Position numbers and translations under genes: made by a program
The notes under the pieces: generated by a model
The model's input: only the letters and a program-made list of their open reading frames with translations
What the model was told of the DNA's origin: nothing
Databases searched by the model: none
Assembly: GCA_030669135.1 (NCBI GenBank)
Contig: DAOVEE010000055.1
Span: forward strand, 1 to 9,860
DNA length: 9,860 nucleotides
Direction of reading: 5' to 3'
Origin: Candidatus Bathyarchaeota archaeon
GTDB lineage: Archaea > Thermoproteota > Bathyarchaeia > TCS64
Part shown: positions 1-7,122 of the stretch, one piece after another
Layout of the letters: every line of letters begins with the position of its first letter
How positions within the stretch are numbered: the first letter of the stretch is position 1

Positions 1-1
1 C

Positions 2-40
2 TTAAAATACGTAGAGGGAATAACGGCCCAACGCCGATGA
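2..40 (+). CDS. Possible 3' end of an upstream gene (partial)
   Basis: The frame starting at position 2 reads LKYVEGITAQRR and stops at TGA (38-40). The residues look like an ordinary protein C-terminus. The other two forward frames are rich in Pro, Arg, His and Thr and look non-coding. If real, this would be a gene co-oriented with hypE that ends about 117 bp before it. No family can be named from 12 residues, and I do not recognise this tail as belonging to HypA, HypC, HypD or HypF. Chance is a real alternative. Confidence 0.25.
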   Translation, partial: LKYVEGITAQRR

Positions 41-115
41 AGGCACAGCCCCGACCGACGAAGCGACGACGACAGCCCATCAGCCACACATACACGGACG
101 CCCCCGACACCAGCA

Positions 116-124
116 ACATATATC
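116..124 (+). promoter_or_regulatory. Candidate TATA box for hypE
   Basis: An ACATATATC element lies in otherwise C-rich DNA. Its centre is about 37 nt upstream of the hypE ATG at 158. Archaeal TATA boxes sit about 26 nt before the start site, which would put transcription near 146-148. The leader would be about 10 nt and purine-rich (GAGAAGAGAAG). No clear BRE is visible, so the call is modest. Confidence 0.4.
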
Positions 125-157
125 ACCCATGGCGCACGCCAATAGAGAAGAGAAGCC

Positions 158-1180
158 ATGACCGACGACACGGTTAAGCTCAGCCACGGCGCCGGCGGAG
201 CCACCGAGGAGACCCTCATCCAGCGGCTCTTCCTCAAGATATTCGAGAAACGCCAGACCATGGACGGCATAGCCCTCGACGCCCTCGACGACGGCGCCAG
301 CATCAAAGTCGGCGACACCGAGATAATACTCAGCACAGACGGCCACACCGTTGACCCCCTCTTCTTCCCCGGCGGCGACCTGGGCAGGCTCGCCGTCTGC
401 GGCGCCGTGAACGACACCGCCGTCATGGGCGCCCAGCCCGTCGCCGTCCTCGACTCCATCATCGTCGAGGAGGGCTACCCCATGGCGAAGCTCCGAGCCA
501 TCGTCGAGTCCATGAACGCCGCCGCCAACGAGGCCGGCGTCGCCATAATCGCCGGCGACTTCAAGGTCATGCCCAAGGGCAGCCTCGACGGCATGATCAT
601 AAGCACCACGGGCGTGGGCGTCCTCAACGGCCCTAGGGTGCTCGACAGCCAGGCCCGGCCCGGCGACAAGGTGATAGTCACGGGCACCGTCGGCGACCAC
701 GGCATCGCCCTCATGTCGAAGCGGGAGGGCCTCGCCTTCCAGACCGAGCTGACCTCAGACGTCGCGCCCATACACGAGGTCACCGCCGCGGCCCAGAGAG
801 CCGGAGACGTCCACTGCATGAAGGACCCCACCCGGGGCGGCCTAGCCATGGCGCTAAACGAAATCGCAGCCAAGTCACAGATAAGCATATGGCTCGACGC
901 CGACAGTATACCCGTCAAGCCCAGCGTACGCGCCGCCTCGGAGATGCTGGGCCTCGACCCCCTGGAGGTCACCTGCGAGGGGAACGCCGTCATAGTCACC
1001 AGCGGCGACACAGCCGAAGCCGTGGTCTCCGCAGTCAAGAAGACCAGATACGGCGCCGACGCCACGATCATAGGGGAAGTGAGGGAGATGCGGCCCGGCT
1101 TGGTGCTGCTAAGAACCGTGGTCGGCGGTACGCGGGTACTGAGGAAGCCCCTCGGTGAGCCCATCCCCAGGGTCTGCTAG
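158..1180 (+). CDS. hypE: Hydrogenase maturation factor HypE (carbamoyl dehydratase)
   Basis: HypE belongs to the PurM/AIR-synthase-like ATPases. It takes a carbamoyl group from HypF onto its C-terminal cysteine and dehydrates it with ATP to a thiocyanate. That thiocyanate supplies the cyanide ligands of the NiFe-hydrogenase iron through HypCD. The 340-residue product has the usual family length. Visible motifs are SHGAGG (9-14), the nucleotide-binding stretch STDGHTVDPLFFPGGDLGR with the NDTAVMGA box (59-92), GTVGDHG (176-182) and MKDPTRGGLA (221-230). It ends in the diagnostic PRVC, so the acceptor Cys340 is present and the 3' end is intact. The ATG at 158 places SHGAGG at the normal distance, and a purine-rich run precedes it. 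No other hyp gene or hydrogenase gene is in the window. The last 23 codons plus the stop overlap scpB on the other strand. Related selenophosphate synthetase is excluded by the PRVC tail. Confidence 0.95.
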   Translation: MTDDTVKLSHGAGGATEETLIQRLFLKIFEKRQTMDGIALDALDDGASIKVGDTEIILSTDGHTVDPLFFPGGDLGRLAVCGAVNDTAVMGAQPVAVLDSIIVEEGYPMAKLRAIVESMNAAANEAGVAIIAGDFKVMPKGSLDGMIISTTGVGVLNGPRVLDSQARPGDKVIVTGTVGDHGIALMSKREGLAFQTELTSDVAPIHEVTAAAQRAGDVHCMKDPTRGGLAMALNEIAAKSQISIWLDADSIPVKPSVRAASEMLGLDPLEVTCEGNAVIVTSGDTAEAVVSAVKKTRYGADATIIGEVREMRPGLVLLRTVVGGTRVLRKPLGEPIPRVC

Positions 1181-1789
1181 CTCCTCCTCCATGTCATCCA
1201 GCTCGCCGAAGAGGTCGTCAAGGCTCTCCGTGTCCCCGTTCTCCAGCGTGGTGATCTTCAGCTCCCTGAATATCTGCTTCAGCTGCAGCCTGCTCTTAGC
1301 CGGGTTGTGGCTGAACCCGAAGTAGTCCCCGAAATATGGGGTCGTGGTCACGGTGAAGCTGCGGTGCTCCGTCCGCTCCCTGTGGATGAGCCCCATGGTC
1401 TCCATCATCCGCAGATGCCCGTAGACGTGGCTTCCCCTGTCCGCCACCACCTGCCTCTGGTCGACGGGCTGGTGGAACGCCACGTAGCTCAGCGTCTTCA
1501 GCGGCCCCACCGTGAGCAGCGGCTTGTTGTTGAACTGCTTCACCATGGAGTCGTAGTCCTCGTTCAGCTGCATCGACGCCCTCCCGTCCCCGTGGAGGAC
1601 CACCTCCAGCGCCCCGCCCCGGGTGCTGTACCTCTCGGCGAGGCTCCCAACGAGCTTCCTGACCACCTTCTCCGACCTGGTGCCCACGACGGACTTGAGG
1701 TCGTCGACGTGGATGGGCCTCCCGGCCGAGTACAGCGCCGCCTCCAGGCTGCATATGCGTCTCTCGAACCTTGTCGTTGCCTGACTCAA
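1109..1789 (-). CDS. scpB: Chromosome segregation and condensation protein ScpB
   Basis: ScpB is the winged-helix (kite) subunit that binds the kleisin ScpA and completes the SMC condensin-like complex that organises the chromosome. I place the start at TTG 1789-1787, giving 226 residues. This TTG overlaps the scpA stop (TTGA), and GGAGG lies 7 nt upstream (1801-1797). A longer open frame reaches 1966, but that part is a shadow of scpA. The N-terminal winged helix is near residues 8-85 (FERRICSLEAALYSAGRPI opens it). A second is near 90-160, including LLTVGPLKTLSYVAFHQPV and HLRMMETMGLIHRE, and it ends with the family-typical TTPYFGDYFG (148-157). The acidic tail (about 185-210, rich in Asp and Glu) looks disordered. 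The last 23 residues overlap the 3' end of hypE on the opposite strand. Identification is by motif pattern and by position after smc and scpA. Confidence 0.88.
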   Translation of the reverse strand: MSQATTRFERRICSLEAALYSAGRPIHVDDLKSVVGTRSEKVVRKLVGSLAERYSTRGGALEVVLHGDGRASMQLNEDYDSMVKQFNNKPLLTVGPLKTLSYVAFHQPVDQRQVVADRGSHVYGHLRMMETMGLIHRERTEHRSFTVTTTPYFGDYFGFSHNPAKSRLQLKQIFRELKITTLENGDTESLDDLFGELDDMEEELADPGDGLTEGLPQYPRTADHGS

Positions 1790-2445
1790 ACCGTGTCCTC
1801 CGTCACCGCTATTACGATGTCCAGCTCCTCCTCGTCCTGCAGCAGATCGATCTTCATCCTCTGGGCGAGGAACAGCAGCATTATGAAGATGCGCACCACC
1901 TCGGCCCAGTCCTGCCCAGTGACGAGCTGTGTGAGCCTTATCTCGCCGCCGCGGTCGTACCTCCACCGCAGCTCCTCCAGCAGGTCGTCCGCCCTGCTCT
2001 CTATCTCGAGGAGGTACCGCTCCGCCTCCAGAAAGTCCGGGATGGGGGAGGGCAGCACGGGCAGCTTCGGCTGAAGGCTCCGGGACCTGTCCGTCAGCGT
2101 CTTCTCTAGGGCCTCGATGAGGTCGTTCACCGTGGTGGTGGTGTGCTCGAACCTGAACGGCAGGGGCAGCGCGGGCGGCAGGTATACGTCGTCCCTCGCC
2201 TCGTCAGGCTGCGGCAGATCCTCCATCTTGAGGAGCAGCTCCGCCTTCTTCAAGTAGATGAGCACGCTGCTGTGGATCGCCGTGCCGGCGAGCCTGAAGT
2301 CGATGCCGGTCTTCTCCATCTCCTCCAGCAGCGTCGTGAGAAGCAGCACGAGGTTCACGTTCCAGGGAGACACCTTGTCGAGCTTGCTCTCCTTGAACAG
2401 CACGTCCCAGGGCTGCCTCAGGTAGTAGGGCTTCTGCTTGGTCAA
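1786..2445 (-). CDS. scpA: Segregation and condensation protein ScpA (kleisin)
   Basis: ScpA is the kleisin that bridges the two SMC heads and recruits ScpB. The product is 219 residues from TTG 2445-2443, which overlaps the smc stop (TTGA). A GGTG anti-16S match lies 5 nt before it. The open frame continues upstream to 2877 only as a shadow of smc, with low-complexity Arg/Pro/Gly content. The N-terminal helical domain that contacts the SMC neck spans about 9-75 (LRQPWDVLFKESKLDKVSPW, then IHSSVLIYLKKAELLLKME), matching the family pattern of a kleisin N-terminus. The middle (about 78-135) is Pro-rich and likely flexible. The C-terminal winged helix (about 167-214) contains EIRLTQLV, VVRIFIMLLFLAQRMKIDL and a final acidic EEELDIVIAV, and it should bind the ATPase head. 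It is most likely translationally coupled to smc upstream and scpB downstream. Confidence 0.9.
   Translation of the reverse strand: MTKQKPYYLRQPWDVLFKESKLDKVSPWNVNLVLLLTTLLEEMEKTGIDFRLAGTAIHSSVLIYLKKAELLLKMEDLPQPDEARDDVYLPPALPLPFRFEHTTTTVNDLIEALEKTLTDRSRSLQPKLPVLPSPIPDFLEAERYLLEIESRADDLLEELRWRYDRGGEIRLTQLVTGQDWAEVVRIFIMLLFLAQRMKIDLLQDEEELDIVIAVTEDTV
1797..1801 (-). promoter_or_regulatory. Shine-Dalgarno site that fixes the scpB TTG start
   Basis: GGAGG on the minus strand lies inside the last scpA codons, 7 nt before TTG 1789-1787. It supports re-initiation at this non-ATG start rather than the far upstream in-frame start at 1966. Confidence 0.6.
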
Positions 2446-5400
2446 GCCGCCACCTTCGCCTCCCTCATGGGCAGCGTCAGGACCCTGCTGACGCCGTTCT
2501 GGGCGAACACCCCGTAGATCCTGTCCGCGTTGTGGACCATCACGTCCTTGAGGCTTATCATGAGGAACTGGCCGTCCGCGGCGTTCTCCTTCAGCACCTC
2601 GGCGAGCCTGCTCGTGTTCAGGTCGTCCAGGTGGGCGTCGATCTCGTCGAACAGGTAGAACGGCGCCTTCAGGAACCGCTGGATGGCGAGGAGGTACGCT
2701 ATGGCGGCGACGCTCCGCTCCCCGCCGGATGCTCCGCTGGCCAGCCTCATGGGCTTCCCCGGGAACTGGATGTACAGGTCGACGCCTCCGCTGAACGGGT
2801 CCTCGGGTTTCTGGAGCTCCAGCTGCCCGTCGCCGCCGCCGGTGAGCCTGCCGAATATGTCGCTGAAGTTCTCGCATATCTGGTCGTAGGCGTTCATGAA
2901 GTGGGCCTGCTTCTCCCGCTCTATCTCGTCGATGAACTTGAGGATGCTCTTCTTCTCCTCCTCCATGCCGTTGATCCTGGTGCTCCTCTGCTTGTATTCG
3001 CGCATGGTTATGCCGTAGTGTTCGACGGCAAGCTGGTTGATGGCGCCGAGGCTCCTCTTCTCGTTCCTTATCTGGCCCAGCCGCCGCTCCACCTGCTCGG
3101 CCCCCAGCTCGTCAGTCTCGATCCTGTCGCTGAAGCCTAGGCGCGCCAGCTCGTCGAGCCTCTGCTCCGCCTGGAGCTTCACCTTCTCCATGTCCAGCGT
3201 GAGGTTGCCGACCCGTCTCTCCGTCTCCGCCCTGCGCCGGTCCAGACTCTCGATCCTGTTGTTGATCTGCCTCAGCGTCCTCTGATGCATCTCGTATACC
3301 TTGCTGGTGGCCTCCACCTCTGAGGTGACCTCCCTGAGCACCGTGTCCACTTCCATGAGGTCCTTCTCCACCTCGGCGAGCTGGCCCTCGATCTCCTTCG
3401 CCTCGGCGTCCAGCGCGGCTATATCTTCCCTGGCCCGCCGTATGTCCTGCTCGGCCTCCGTGATCTTGAGGCTTAGTATCCTGTCCACGAAGCCCGACTG
3501 GATGGTCCTGTCGTTCTCCATGTCGGCCACCCGCCTCTCCAGCAGCCCCAACTCGTGGTTCACCGTGTTCCTGTCGAGTTCCAGGCTGGCCACGTCGCTG
3601 AGCTTCACCTCCCGTAGCTCCGCGATGCGCGTCTTCGTCTCCTCTATCTGCTCCAGGGTCTTGGCCTTCCTCTCCTCGAGGATGGTCTTGAGCCTGAGCT
3701 CGTTCCCCATCTCCGCCTTAGTCTTCTCGACGTTCTCCTCAAGCATCTTCAAGCTGTAGTCCAGGCGGTCGATGCTCTCCCGGGTCGCCTTCATGTCGTC
3801 GTCGATGCGCTTGACCCGCTCCTGGCTGTCCTCCATGTACTGTGTGAACTTGCGGAGATCGAAGCCCGACGATTTGAGCTCCTTCATCCTGTTACTGAGC
3901 TTACTCCTGAGGGCCCTGATGGTCGTCGACAGGCTGCTGATGGACTCGTCCGTCGGTATGAGCTTGCTCCAGTCAGGCGGCCTCCTGTAGTAGCCGCCCT
4001 TGATGCCGCCGAAGGCGTCGAAGACGTCCCCGCTCTTGGTGACGGCCCTGTACCCTTCCGCGGCCACCTTCTCCGCGGCGTCGGCGTCCTCCACGACGTA
4101 GGTGTCCCCCCAGACCATGTATACGGCTGGGGCGTAGACGTCGTCGTATCTAATGAGCTCGGGTACGGCCCCCACGACGCCCTCGATCTTGAGCCTGGGC
4201 AGCTCCTCCGGGGACCTCAGCTTGTCCAGCGGGATGAAGTGTGTCATGCCCAGCTTGGTCTTCTTGAGGCGCTCCACGTTCTCCTTCGCCACGCCCACGT
4301 CGTCGACCACGACGGCGTTTATCCAGCCTTCGCCGGCGCTCCTCACGGCCCTCTGGATGGGCAGATCTATCTTCAGCAGGCTCCTGAAGGAGCCGTGGTA
4401 GCCGTCGATGGCCCCCGCCTCCCCTATCTCAACTATCCTCTCGAGTGCCTTCTCCTCTGTGACCACGTTCCGCCACAGATCCTTCTTCGCCGTGAACTCC
4501 GTGATGGTGGTCTCGGCGTCTTTAGCCAGCTTGTTGGCGCCCTCGATGGTGCTCCTGATGCTGCGCTGATGCTTGACCTGCTCCTCCACGGTCTTGATCA
4601 TATCCTCTAGCTTCTTGGCCTCCTCGTCCTTGAGGCTCTCGTACTCCTTCAGCTTGTCCTCCAAGGACTGCCTGCGATCCAGGAAGCTCTGCCTGCGCTC
4701 CTCGAGGCCTGAGATCCTCTCCTCCATGGCCTCGGCCGCGATGGCGTGCCTGTTCATGTCGGTCTCGATGCCGGTGAGGCTCTCCCGCATGGGCATCAGG
4801 GACTCGGTGAACTCCTCCAGGGCCCTCTGGTTCTGCTCCGCCGTCTCCCTCGACGAGTAGATCCTCAAATTGACCTCGCCCAGCTCGGTCCGTCTCCCGT
4901 CGAGCTCCTCCCTCAGCTCGTCCTCCACCTCGCCCAGCTCCTGTAGCTGGGTGTTCCGGCCCGAGATCTCTATCCGCGAGCCCTCGATCTCGCTCTCCTT
5001 CTCAAGAATACCCGTCTGTAAGGCGACCTTCCTCTGCTCTATCTCCCTGAGCCTGCCGTTGAGGCTCTCCCTCAACGTGTTCTTCCCCACAAGCTCGGAC
5101 CTGAGCAAGGGGAGCCTGGTGTTACCCCGCTCCGCCGCCTCCTTGTTGAACTCGTCGAGCCTCCGCTGAGCCTCGGCTCGCTCCCCGACGAACCTCTCCC
5201 TCTCCTCCTCCAGACCCTTGATCTCTTCCTGCCTTCCGTTTATCTGGCCCTGGATCTCGTCCAGCTTCGCCTCCAGGCCGTCGAGCTGGCCGCTGAACCT
5301 GTAGGCGTTGAGCCTCCTCTCCTCCTTGTCCAGGAGGTTATACGTGATGGCGTTGTTCCTCTGCTTCTCCAGCTCGTTGACCTGCTTCTTGATCTCCTCG

Positions 5401-5996
5401 ATCCTCGCGGAGGCTACCTCGATCTTCCTCTCCGCCTCCGTGAGCCTCACCCTGGCTGAGGCCTTCTTCTCGTCGTACTCCGTGATGCCCACGAGGTCCT
5501 CGAGGGAGTTCATACGCTCTTGGGGCGTGAGGTCGCTGAGCCGTGTGGCCGTGCCTTGGAGAACTATGTTGTAGCCTCCCGGCGTTATCCCAGCCATCTC
5601 TATGAGGTTCACGACCTGGCGGCGGCTGGTGCGTTTACCGTTGAGGAAGTACGAGCTCTTGCCGTTCCTGTCCATCTTGCGGCCTATGCTCACGGTGGAC
5701 CTGTCGACGGGGAGTCCCCTGTCTGTGTTGTTGAAGTAGAGGCTGACCTGTGATACTTGGGCGCGGCCTACTTGGTCCTCCCCGGCGCCGTCGTAGATGA
5801 GCCCACCCAGGTCGGGGGCTCTCATCCTCTTGGAGCCCAGCTCCCCGAGGACGAACTGGACGGCGTCGAGTATGTTGCTCTTGCCGCTGCCGTTGGGCCC
5901 GGTTATTATGTTGAACCCTGGCTGGAAGTTGAGCCTGATGGGTTCTCCTCCAAAGGACTTGAAGTTCTTGATGACCACCCTGCTTATATGTACCAC
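2442..5996 (-). CDS. smc: Chromosome segregation protein SMC (condensin-like ATPase)
   Basis: SMC is the ATP-driven coiled-coil dimer that extrudes or holds DNA loops with ScpA and ScpB. At 1184 residues it is full length. The N-terminal half of the ATPase head has Walker A GPNGSGKS (33-40) and the Q-loop NIVLQG (Gln147). A long Glu/Lys/Arg coiled coil follows (about 170-495). The hinge lies at about 500-660, with GYHGSF, MVWGDTYVV and GGIKGGYYRRP. A returning coiled coil runs about 685-1010. The C-terminal head has the signature motif ASGGER (1089-1094), Walker B with D-loop YLFDEIDAHLDD (1114-1125) and the switch region ISLKDVMVHNAD. The start is GTG 5996-5994, because a TGA lies directly before it in frame. 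A GGAG sits 11 nt upstream (6011-6008). It is the first gene of smc-scpA-scpB. I see no intein, frameshift or truncation. Rad50 is excluded because the hinge is an SMC hinge and not a zinc hook. Confidence 0.97.
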   Translation of the reverse strand: MVHISRVVIKNFKSFGGEPIRLNFQPGFNIITGPNGSGKSNILDAVQFVLGELGSKRMRAPDLGGLIYDGAGEDQVGRAQVSQVSLYFNNTDRGLPVDRSTVSIGRKMDRNGKSSYFLNGKRTSRRQVVNLIEMAGITPGGYNIVLQGTATRLSDLTPQERMNSLEDLVGITEYDEKKASARVRLTEAERKIEVASARIEEIKKQVNELEKQRNNAITYNLLDKEERRLNAYRFSGQLDGLEAKLDEIQGQINGRQEEIKGLEEERERFVGERAEAQRRLDEFNKEAAERGNTRLPLLRSELVGKNTLRESLNGRLREIEQRKVALQTGILEKESEIEGSRIEISGRNTQLQELGEVEDELREELDGRRTELGEVNLRIYSSRETAEQNQRALEEFTESLMPMRESLTGIETDMNRHAIAAEAMEERISGLEERRQSFLDRRQSLEDKLKEYESLKDEEAKKLEDMIKTVEEQVKHQRSIRSTIEGANKLAKDAETTITEFTAKKDLWRNVVTEEKALERIVEIGEAGAIDGYHGSFRSLLKIDLPIQRAVRSAGEGWINAVVVDDVGVAKENVERLKKTKLGMTHFIPLDKLRSPEELPRLKIEGVVGAVPELIRYDDVYAPAVYMVWGDTYVVEDADAAEKVAAEGYRAVTKSGDVFDAFGGIKGGYYRRPPDWSKLIPTDESISSLSTTIRALRSKLSNRMKELKSSGFDLRKFTQYMEDSQERVKRIDDDMKATRESIDRLDYSLKMLEENVEKTKAEMGNELRLKTILEERKAKTLEQIEETKTRIAELREVKLSDVASLELDRNTVNHELGLLERRVADMENDRTIQSGFVDRILSLKITEAEQDIRRAREDIAALDAEAKEIEGQLAEVEKDLMEVDTVLREVTSEVEATSKVYEMHQRTLRQINNRIESLDRRRAETERRVGNLTLDMEKVKLQAEQRLDELARLGFSDRIETDELGAEQVERRLGQIRNEKRSLGAINQLAVEHYGITMREYKQRSTRINGMEEEKKSILKFIDEIEREKQAHFMNAYDQICENFSDIFGRLTGGGDGQLELQKPEDPFSGGVDLYIQFPGKPMRLASGASGGERSVAAIAYLLAIQRFLKAPFYLFDEIDAHLDDLNTSRLAEVLKENAADGQFLMISLKDVMVHNADRIYGVFAQNGVSRVLTLPMREAKVAA

Positions 5997-6037
5997 TCAA
6001 ATTCACACTCCAGACTACGCGTCCTCCCTCATGCTCT

Positions 6038-6050
6038 CTATAGTTAAATC
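6038..6050 (-). promoter_or_regulatory. Candidate TATA box for the smc-scpA-scpB operon
   Basis: The minus strand reads GATTTAACTATAG here. About 26 nt downstream the start site would fall near 6017. That leaves a leader of about 20 nt containing GGAG (6011-6008) before GTG 5996. The match to the archaeal TATA consensus is fair, and no strong BRE is seen because the upstream bases belong to an inverted repeat. Confidence 0.4.
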
Positions 6051-6053
6051 TAG

Positions 6054-6078
6054 ATGGTAACCGCTGTTGGTTTACCAT
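6054..6078. repeat. Inverted repeat abutting the smc TATA box (putative operator)
   Basis: The arms are ATGGTAACC (6054-6062) and GGTTTACCAT (6069-6078), separated by 6 nt. They are complementary except for one extra A in the second arm. On the smc strand the dyad lies directly upstream of the TATA element, over the expected BRE position. That placement suits a repressor or activator site, but the function is inferred from position only. Confidence 0.4.
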
Positions 6079-6185
6079 GGATGTGTTAACAATTCAAGGC
6101 TGATGTTCGACGGAGCCGCTCTAAACCGTATATTACTACGTATTATGGAGGGATTATGGGTCACCGCTGATCAATCTCGAGTTGC

Positions 6186-6200
6186 TCTCACTTCGTGAGA
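6186..6200. repeat. Perfect 6-bp-arm hairpin in the uppS-smc spacer
   Basis: TCTCAC, loop TTC, GTGAGA forms a perfect dyad. No oligo-T tract follows on either strand, so it is not an obvious intrinsic terminator. It could be a protein site or an RNA stem. A 6-bp dyad can also arise by chance. Confidence 0.3.
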
Positions 6201-6248
6201 ATAATACAAGCAGAACGAGTTAAGTCTTCCCCACCACTCGCACAAGGC

Positions 6249-6290
6249 AAAAAACACAGCGACGGCCACCGATATTTAAAACAAACACGA
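6249..6290 (-). terminator. T-rich termination region after uppS
   Basis: On the minus strand the uppS TAG (6300-6298) is followed by a T-rich GTTTGTTTT stretch (about 6281-6289) and then a run of six T (6254-6249). Archaeal RNA polymerase terminates at such oligo-T runs without needing a hairpin. The exact end point cannot be told from sequence. Confidence 0.4.
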
Positions 6291-6297
6291 AATACCC

Positions 6298-7092
6298 CTA
6301 TTTCCCGAACCGTCGGCGACGGAGCTGATAGCTCCTGATGGCCCTCATCAGATCGATCTTGCGGAACGCCGGCCAGTAGACGTCCAATATGAAGAGCTCG
6401 CTGTAAGCCCCCTGCCACACTAGGAAGTTGCTGAGCCTGGACTCGCCTGACGTCCTGATTATGAGATCCGGGTCAGGCTGGGGAAGATGCGCGGTGTAGA
6501 GGTTCGCCTCTATCACCTCCTCGTCGATCATCTCCGGCTCCATCTCGCCGCTCTTGATCTGAGATGCGATCTTCTTCAGGGCGTCGACTATCTCGGCCCT
6601 CCCGCCGTACGCTATCGCGATGTTGAGGTAGTATCGGTCATAGTCCTTCGTGACCTCCTCCACCTCCTGGATGAGCTCCTGGAGGCGCTGCGGCAGCGTG
6701 TTGATCCTCCCGATGGCTCTCACCTTGACGCGGCTGTCGTGTATGCGGCTGGACTTTATGATCTTCTCCAGAGTACTCTCGAAGAGCCTCATCAGCTCCT
6801 GGACCTCCTCTTCCTCCCGGTTGAAGTTCTCGGTGGAGAACGAGTACAGGGTAACCGTCTCGACGCCCAGCTCAAGGCACCAGTCGAGGAACTCCTCGAC
6901 CTTGTCGGCTCCCTCCCAGTGTCCCTCCCACGGGATCATGTTCTGGCTCCGGGCCCACCGGCGGTTCCCGTCCATGATGACGCCTACATGGTTGGGCTTT
7001 TCCATCGAGTCTATCTGGTTCTTAAGCCATCTCTCGTAGACGCCGTAGACGCCGATGATTGAGAGGATCTCGTAGATCATCTTTCCTGCCAT
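6298..7092 (-). CDS. uppS: cis-Prenyltransferase (polyprenyl diphosphate synthase, UppS family)
   Basis: The enzyme adds isopentenyl diphosphate units in cis to an allylic primer. In archaea this makes the long polyprenyl/dolichyl carrier for N-glycans and S-layer sugars at the membrane. The 264 residues carry all family boxes: HVGVIMDGNRRWA (35-47, catalytic Asp41), the GH..GADKVEEFL box (57-69), TLYSFSTENF (81-90), NIAIAYGGRAEI (157-168), PDPDLIIRTSGESRLSNF (206-223) and LVWQGAYSELF plus WPAF (224-243). The N-terminal extension (1-30, with VYERWLKNQI) is typical of archaeal members and may contact the membrane. ATG 7092 is used; Met5 (7080) is an alternative. No good ribosome site precedes ATG 7092, while a TTTATTTA element (7107-7114) could give a nearly leaderless transcript at Met5. 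It lies 30 nt after the DUF373 gene, so co-transcription is likely. Confidence 0.93.
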   Translation of the reverse strand: MAGKMIYEILSIIGVYGVYERWLKNQIDSMEKPNHVGVIMDGNRRWARSQNMIPWEGHWEGADKVEEFLDWCLELGVETVTLYSFSTENFNREEEEVQELMRLFESTLEKIIKSSRIHDSRVKVRAIGRINTLPQRLQELIQEVEEVTKDYDRYYLNIAIAYGGRAEIVDALKKIASQIKSGEMEPEMIDEEVIEANLYTAHLPQPDPDLIIRTSGESRLSNFLVWQGAYSELFILDVYWPAFRKIDLMRAIRSYQLRRRRFGK

Positions 7093-7122
7093 AGTCTACG
7101 ACTGTGTAAATAAAGTTCGTGT

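Larger units (their letters stand above)
5997..6297. other. 301-bp non-coding spacer between uppS and smc
   Basis: No frame here carries a convincing protein. The only open frame (minus, 6418-6188) is an out-of-register continuation across the uppS 3' end. The spacer is clearly AT-richer than its flanks. It holds T-rich tracts after uppS (6249-6290), a perfect small hairpin (6186-6200), an imperfect inverted repeat (6054-6078) and the candidate smc TATA (6038-6050). A second TATA-like stretch on the minus strand (TTTTAAATAT, about 6273-6282) could start a long smc leader or a small RNA. I could not recognise any RNA family. Confidence 0.6.

Noticed and set aside
129..161. Ten-codon ATG frame ending in an ATGA overlap with hypE
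   Set aside because: Attractive as a leader peptide, but it lies upstream of the predicted transcription start and has no ribosome site. The overlap can be coincidental.
37..177. Plus-strand open frame of 46 codons overlapping the hypE start
   Set aside because: It is dominated by Pro, Arg, Thr and His from C-rich DNA, has no ribosome site, and runs out of frame into hypE. It looks like chance.
475..1164. Long minus-strand open frame within hypE
   Set aside because: It is a shadow of the hypE codons in GC-rich DNA with no recognisable domain.
1790..1966. N-terminal extension of scpB to 1966
   Set aside because: The extra residues are Arg/Gly-rich shadows of scpA. ScpB homology begins after the TTG at 1789, which has a ribosome site.
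2446..2877. N-terminal extension of scpA to 2877
   Set aside because: The extra residues are an Arg/Pro/Gly-rich shadow of the smc ATPase head. Kleisin sequence starts at the TTG at 2445.
3037..3990. Ser/Leu-rich plus-strand open frames across smc
   Set aside because: They are complements of coiled-coil Glu/Lys/Arg codons, which yield Ser/Leu-rich shadow frames without function.
6100..6170. Possible C/D-box small RNA
   Set aside because: A weak TGATG and a CTGA can be found on the plus strand, but the C box departs from consensus and no C'/D' boxes or guide are evident.
6188..6418. Minus-strand 76-codon frame across the uppS 3' end
   Set aside because: Most of it overlaps uppS out of frame. 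It has no domain, and its tail runs through AT-rich spacer.
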